Below, in pieces: positions 48,310-64,000 of a DNA stretch of 64,000 nt. Position 1 is the stretch's first letter; each line of letters opens with the position of its first letter. The position numbers and the translations under genes were made by a program. Source of the DNA: Streptomyces cyaneus (lineage in GTDB: Bacteria; Actinomycetota; Actinomycetes; Streptomycetales; Streptomycetaceae); contig NZ_RQJW01000003.1 of NCBI RefSeq assembly GCF_004028635.1, positions 1,116,001 to 1,180,000 of the forward strand, given 5' to 3'. The notes under the pieces are model-generated. The model made no database searches. It saw nothing but the letters and a program-made list of their open reading frames with translations, and was not told where the DNA came from.

Positions 48310-49573
48310 CGGGAGCCGTCTTTCTCGAGGGTTCGTGGGCAGGGAGCGCACCCGCCGGGGTGCCGTGGGAGCCGGCTCCCTCCCGCAGGACACGGCTCGC
48401 CAGCGCGGACAGGGCGACTACGGCCATGAGGGCGGCACAGGCCAGCAAGGTGACGAGCCGTCCGGCGAGGTCGTACGCCACCCCGCCGATCAGCGGGGCG
48501 ATCGCGCCGCCGCCCCCGCTGAGGATGTTGGCGATGCTCACCACCCGCCCCCGGTGCGTGTCGGGGGTGAGGGCCAGCTGCTGGGTGGTGAAGTAGGCGC
48601 TGGCGGTCGGCGCGGCGAAGGCTATGAGGCCGAGCAGGACGCCCGGGGTGTAGCCACCCGGCAGGACCGCCATCGCGGCGGTGAGCGTGGCGAACAGCCA
48701 CTGCACGAAGAAGACGGGACGCGCCCCGGTGAGCAGGCGCTGGAGCGAGGGCGCGGCGAGCGCCCCCAGCAGGCCGCCGACGCCGAGAAGGCCCGCCATC
48801 GCGCCGATCAGCCCGGAGTTCATGCCGGACGCCTTCGCCGAGGCGATCACGACAAAGTAGACGGTGCCGAAGAACAGATTCGTCACCGTCGCGTGGAACA
48901 GGCCCACGCGCAGGAACGGGTGGCGGGCGATCCATCGCACGCCGTCGAGCAGTTCGTCGAGGGGGCGGCCGCGCTCGGGCTTCGGCCCTGCACCCTTCCC
49001 CGTTCCGCTGCCGAGAAACAGCAGGAGCACCAGCCCGATCCCGTGCGCGGCGCAGCCCACCACGAACGGGAACGCATTCTTCAGAGCCAGCAGGAAGCCG
49101 CCGGCGGAGGTGCCGACGAGCTGTCCGGCGAAGGTGCGCGCCGAGTTCAACGCGACGGCGCCGGACAGCCGTTCCGCGGGCACCAGGGCAGGAATCAGCG
49201 CCTCTCCCGAGGCCAGTGCCACCGCCGTCGCCACGCCGTTGACCAGGGCCAGCAGCAGCAGCGCCGAGAAGGCGGCGGTACCGGCCCACAGGGCCAGCGC
49301 CAGGCTGCCGAACGCGGCCACCTGAGCGGCCTCGCACCACAGCAGGACGGTCCTGCGGTCGTACCGGTCCGCGATGGCACCCGCCGGAAGCCCCGCCAGC
49401 AGCAGGGCCACAGCGTCGACGAAGCCGATCAGGCCGGCCTGGGAGGCCGATCCGGTGATCGTCAGGGCGAGCAACGGCAGCACGATCACCGCGATGCTGT
49501 AGGCGAATTCGCCGAAGGTCTGACTGGTCCACAGCAGGGTGAACCCGGCCCTGCCGGCCGGTGGTGAAGCCAC
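48275..49573 (-). CDS. MFS transporter (DHA3-like exporter)
   Basis: A 432-residue major facilitator protein with about 12 helices, of the enterobactin-exporter/DHA3 type often placed in peptide clusters. Features: FTLLWTSQTFGEFAYSIAVIVLPLLAL at the N-terminus, the loop motif DRYDRRTVLLWCE near residues 75-87, and ASGEALIPALVPAERL, typical of this group. It is a likely exporter or self-resistance pump for the peptide. The GTG at 49573 has an AAGGAG site; the longer frame upstream is Ser/Arg-rich and overlaps the oxygenase gene. It overlaps the P450 gene by 35 bases. Confidence 0.9.
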   Translation of the reverse strand: MASPPAGRAGFTLLWTSQTFGEFAYSIAVIVLPLLALTITGSASQAGLIGFVDAVALLLAGLPAGAIADRYDRRTVLLWCEAAQVAAFGSLALALWAGTAAFSALLLLALVNGVATAVALASGEALIPALVPAERLSGAVALNSARTFAGQLVGTSAGGFLLALKNAFPFVVGCAAHGIGLVLLLFLGSGTGKGAGPKPERGRPLDELLDGVRWIARHPFLRVGLFHATVTNLFFGTVYFVVIASAKASGMNSGLIGAMAGLLGVGGLLGALAAPSLQRLLTGARPVFFVQWLFATLTAAMAVLPGGYTPGVLLGLIAFAAPTASAYFTTQQLALTPDTHRGRVVSIANILSGGGGAIAPLIGGVAYDLAGRLVTLLACAALMAVVALSALASRVLREGAGSHGTPAGALPAHEPSRKTAPDGPGKSGSVHH

Positions 49574-49667
49574 GGATGCTCCTTGCCTGGACAACGACGC
49601 CGGTACGACGACACCAGTACGACGGCGCCGGTACGACGACCTGTACGACGGGGTGGGGCGGGGGCGG

Positions 49668-50642
49668 TCAGGCGAGCACCCGCGACCGCTTCCCGGTGTG
49701 CACGTAGGTGCGGCGCAGGTCGCGGACGACGCTCGTGCGCTTGAGCCAGCGGTCGGTGCCGTCGTAGCGGGGGGTGAACACGTCCCGGCCGTGCACCACC
49801 CGGTAGTTGTCGAGGAAGGCGACCATGCCGGGGCGCAACACGACGCGTTCGGCGCTCGCGTTGAGCCGCTCCGCGCATTCGGCCATGGCCCGCTCGGCGT
49901 CGGTGTCACCAGAGAGCGGGCTGGTGAAGTCGGCGTCCATGCGCAGGTACGGGAACTCGGCGGGCCCGAACAGCACGGCACCCCTGTCGTGCGGGCGCTC
50001 GTCCAGACCGGCGGCGGTGCCTTCGACAGTGCCGTACTCGTGCGAGTCGTCCGGGTAGAACCGGAACCGGTCCTGGTGCAGTACCTCCCGCACCGAGTCG
50101 TCGAGGTCGACGGCGTCCACGCGGGCGACGGTCGTACCGACCCCGTCCGGGTTGCGCAGGCACATCAGCGCCACGTAGTCGCCCCGGCAGGCGTGGAACA
50201 CGTCCTCGGTGTGCAGGGTCAGCTGGGTCTGGCTGCTGGCGCTGGTCAGCGAGGTCTCCTGCCCCTTGGAAGGGCAGACGTCGTGGACGAGGCGGCCGTT
50301 CTGCTGGTTCGACCAGGCGAACGGGTCGCCCAGCAAGGAGGCGACCAGCAGCAGGACGAGTTCCTCGCGGATCGCCGCGCCCTCCTTCTCGGCGATCTGC
50401 CAACTCGCCGGTGTGGGCACGAGGTTCTCGTCCACGGGCAGGTTGGACACGGTGATGACCGCGGCCTCGTCCGCGCGGGAGGCGACCATGAACTGCCTTA
50501 AGCCCAGCGGGAGTTTCTCGGCCTCGGCCTGGATCCGCTCCGGGTACTGGTACGGCTCCCATACTTGGTGCCGGGCCAGGAAGGCGTCGGCGATCTGCCC
50601 GGTCACGTACTTCTCGTCCTCGCTGAGGACATAGTCGGCCAT
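49668..50642 (-). CDS. Fe(II)/2-oxoglutarate amino-acid beta-hydroxylase (VioC/AsnO-like)
   Basis: A 324-residue TauD/clavaminate-synthase-fold dioxygenase. The iron-binding HxE is His144-Thr-Glu146 (LTLHTEDVFH); the distal His is in VVHGRDVF near 290; the 2-oxoglutarate Arg is probably in RWLKRTSV. HxE rather than HxD and the surrounding sequence match AsnO/VioC, which hydroxylate the beta-carbon of free Asn or Arg. It likely supplies a beta-hydroxylated residue to the NRPS. Codon 48 (50499-50501) is TTA, so bldA may control it. An AAAGGA site supports the start. It follows the NRPS gene by 28 bases. Confidence 0.92.
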   Translation of the reverse strand: MADYVLSEDEKYVTGQIADAFLARHQVWEPYQYPERIQAEAEKLPLGLRQFMVASRADEAAVITVSNLPVDENLVPTPASWQIAEKEGAAIREELVLLLVASLLGDPFAWSNQQNGRLVHDVCPSKGQETSLTSASSQTQLTLHTEDVFHACRGDYVALMCLRNPDGVGTTVARVDAVDLDDSVREVLHQDRFRFYPDDSHEYGTVEGTAAGLDERPHDRGAVLFGPAEFPYLRMDADFTSPLSGDTDAERAMAECAERLNASAERVVLRPGMVAFLDNYRVVHGRDVFTPRYDGTDRWLKRTSVVRDLRRTYVHTGKRSRVLA

Positions 50643-50670
50643 GAGGATGGGTTTCCTTTCGTGCAAGGGG

Positions 50671-63024
<12,354 letters not shown>

Positions 63025-63053
63025 CGGGAATCCCTCGGGAGATGTGGGTGTGT

Positions 63054-63254
63054 TCAGCGGCGGGTGAGGCTCTTGGGCCGCAGGTCGGTCCAGTTGGCCT
63101 CGACGTAGGCCAGGCACTCCTCGCGGGGCTTGTCGGCGAGGACGACGGTCCAGCCCGCAGGGGTGTCGTTCGTGACGGGCCACAGCGAGTGCTGGCCCTC
63201 GTCGTTGACGAGCACGTGGTAGGAACGGTCGTTCTGCTCGAAGGGGTTGGGCAT
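63054..63254 (-). CDS. MbtH-like NRPS chaperone
   Basis: A 66-residue MbtH-family protein, which binds adenylation domains and aids their folding and activity. Signature: NDEGQHSLWP at about 21-30, PAGWTVVL near 35-42, and VEANWTDLRPKSL at the end; the three tryptophans are present. The ATG at 63254 (MPNPFEQNDRS) has a GGAAAGG site. It sits between two NRPS genes and ends 29 bases before the large NRPS starts, so it is in the same operon. Confidence 0.95.
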   Translation of the reverse strand: MPNPFEQNDRSYHVLVNDEGQHSLWPVTNDTPAGWTVVLADKPREECLAYVEANWTDLRPKSLTRR

Positions 63255-63294
63255 GGCTGTGCCTTTCCAAAAAGGGGGTGGGACGGTCAGGAGG

Positions 63295-64000
63295 TCAGGC
63301 CGCAGGTGTGGCGTCCGCCTCCAGTTCGGTGAGGATCCGGTCCTCGATCTCGGTCGCGATCCGGGCGACCGTCGGCCGGTCGAAGACGGTCCTGGGCGAC
63401 AGCTCGACGCCGAAAGCCGCATTGACCCGGGAGGTCATCCGCAGGGCGAGCAGCGAGTCGCCGCCTAGCTCGAAGAAGTTGTCGTGGACGCCGACGCGTT
63501 CGACGTTCAGCAGTTCCCGCCAGGTGTCCGCGAGGAACTCCTCGGTGGGGGTGCCGGCCGGCTGGTGCTCGGGTGCCGGCTCGGCGTTGTCCTGCGGTGC
63601 GGGCAGCGCGCGACGGTCCACCTTGCCGTTGGTGTTCAGCGGCAGGGCGGGCAACAGCACGTAGTGCGTGGGCAGCATGTGGGCCGGCAGGGTCGCCGCG
63701 AGATGGGCGCGCAGCGCGGCCGTGGCGGACTCGTCCCGGCCGGGCGCGACGACGTAGGCGGCGAGGACGGTGCGGTCCCCGTCCCGCCGGGCGACGACCA
63801 CGGCGTCGGCGACCTCGGGACGGGCCACGAGCGCGGCCTCGATCTCGCCGGTCTCGATACGGAAGCCGCGCACCTTGACCTGTCCGTCGCTCCGGCCCAG
63901 GAAGGCCAGGGTGCCGTCCGCGTTCCAGCGGGCCAGGTCGCCGGAGCGGTACATCCGGGTGCCCGGAGGGCCGTACGGATCCGCGACGAACCGCTCGGCG
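63295..64000 (-). CDS. NRPS C-terminal portion (A-T), cut by the window edge
   Basis: The last 234 or so codons of an upstream NRPS, continuing beyond 64000. Seen here: the end of an adenylation domain ([10 protein letters not shown] at the edge, then [39 protein letters not shown]) and a carrier domain with [24 protein letters not shown] rather than GGDSI fits a carrier followed by an L-accepting C domain, which is what the next NRPS begins with. The protein ends after a short Ala/Thr tail with no TE. The specificity cannot be read because the pocket lies outside the window. Confidence 0.93.
   Translation of the reverse strand, partial: AERFVADPYGPPGTRMYRSGDLARWNADGTLAFLGRSDGQVKVRGFRIETGEIEAALVARPEVADAVVVARRDGDRTVLAAYVVAPGRDESATAALRAHLAATLPAHMLPTHYVLLPALPLNTNGKVDRRALPAPQDNAEPAPEHQPAGTPTEEFLADTWRELLNVERVGVHDNFFELGGDSLLALRMTSRVNAAFGVELSPRTVFDRPTVARIATEIEDRILTELEADATPAA

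Overview
This is high-GC actinobacterial DNA, almost certainly from a Streptomyces chromosome. It carries a conservon, a GH10 xylanase with a CBM13 tail, an xylA/xylB/ROK xylose locus, Tat-type and secreted hydrolases, a large NRPS with an MbtH protein, and two genes with rare TTA codons. All calls come from reading the sequence. No database search was run.

Region 1 (1-31.7 kb) looks like ordinary chromosome. In order it holds a DUF5709 protein, ribosomal protein L31 type B followed by a 21-bp tandem repeat, a YdjM-type membrane protein, a Ski2-like helicase with an acyl-CoA thioesterase, and a DUF6397 protein. Next come an orphan roadblock protein, an F420/PPOX oxidoreductase and a complete conservon (cvnA-B-C-D), then an MHYT membrane sensor, a methyltransferase, and a PadR regulator divergent from an alpha/beta hydrolase. 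After these come two unrecognised genes, a secreted esterase, an SNF2 helicase coupled to a SWIM zinc-finger protein, a Pro-rich membrane protein, xylA divergent from xylB-ROK, a Tat-exported amidase, and a GAF activator beside an aldehyde dehydrogenase that ends in a strong terminator.

Region 2 (31.7-46.3 kb) is accessory and catabolic. A LysR regulator is divergent from prpF and a MatC-type dicarboxylate carrier. A serine hydrolase-TetR pair is divergent from an SDR gene whose promoter holds an array of 12-bp-spaced heptamers. A graveyard of MFS and Lrp/AsnC remnants follows. Then comes a xylan-degradation island: a GH10 xylanase and a CBM13-esterase on one strand, a CBM13-GH62 arabinofuranosidase on the other, and a GH43 remnant. 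With xylA/xylB 15-20 kb away, the window could cover xylan depolymerisation outside the cell and xylose entry into the pentose phosphate pathway.

Region 3 (46.3-64 kb, all minus strand, running off the right edge) is a nonribosomal peptide cluster. Transcription order is: end of an upstream NRPS (A-T), MbtH, a 4117-residue NRPS (C-A-T-E / C-A-T / C-A-T-E), a VioC/AsnO-type Fe(II)/2-oxoglutarate hydroxylase, an MFS exporter, a P450 and a type II thioesterase. Pocket residues read by eye suggest a basic residue (made D), then L-Thr, then D-(allo-)Thr. The last module ends in epimerisation with no thioesterase, so the chain must pass to another enzyme not seen here.
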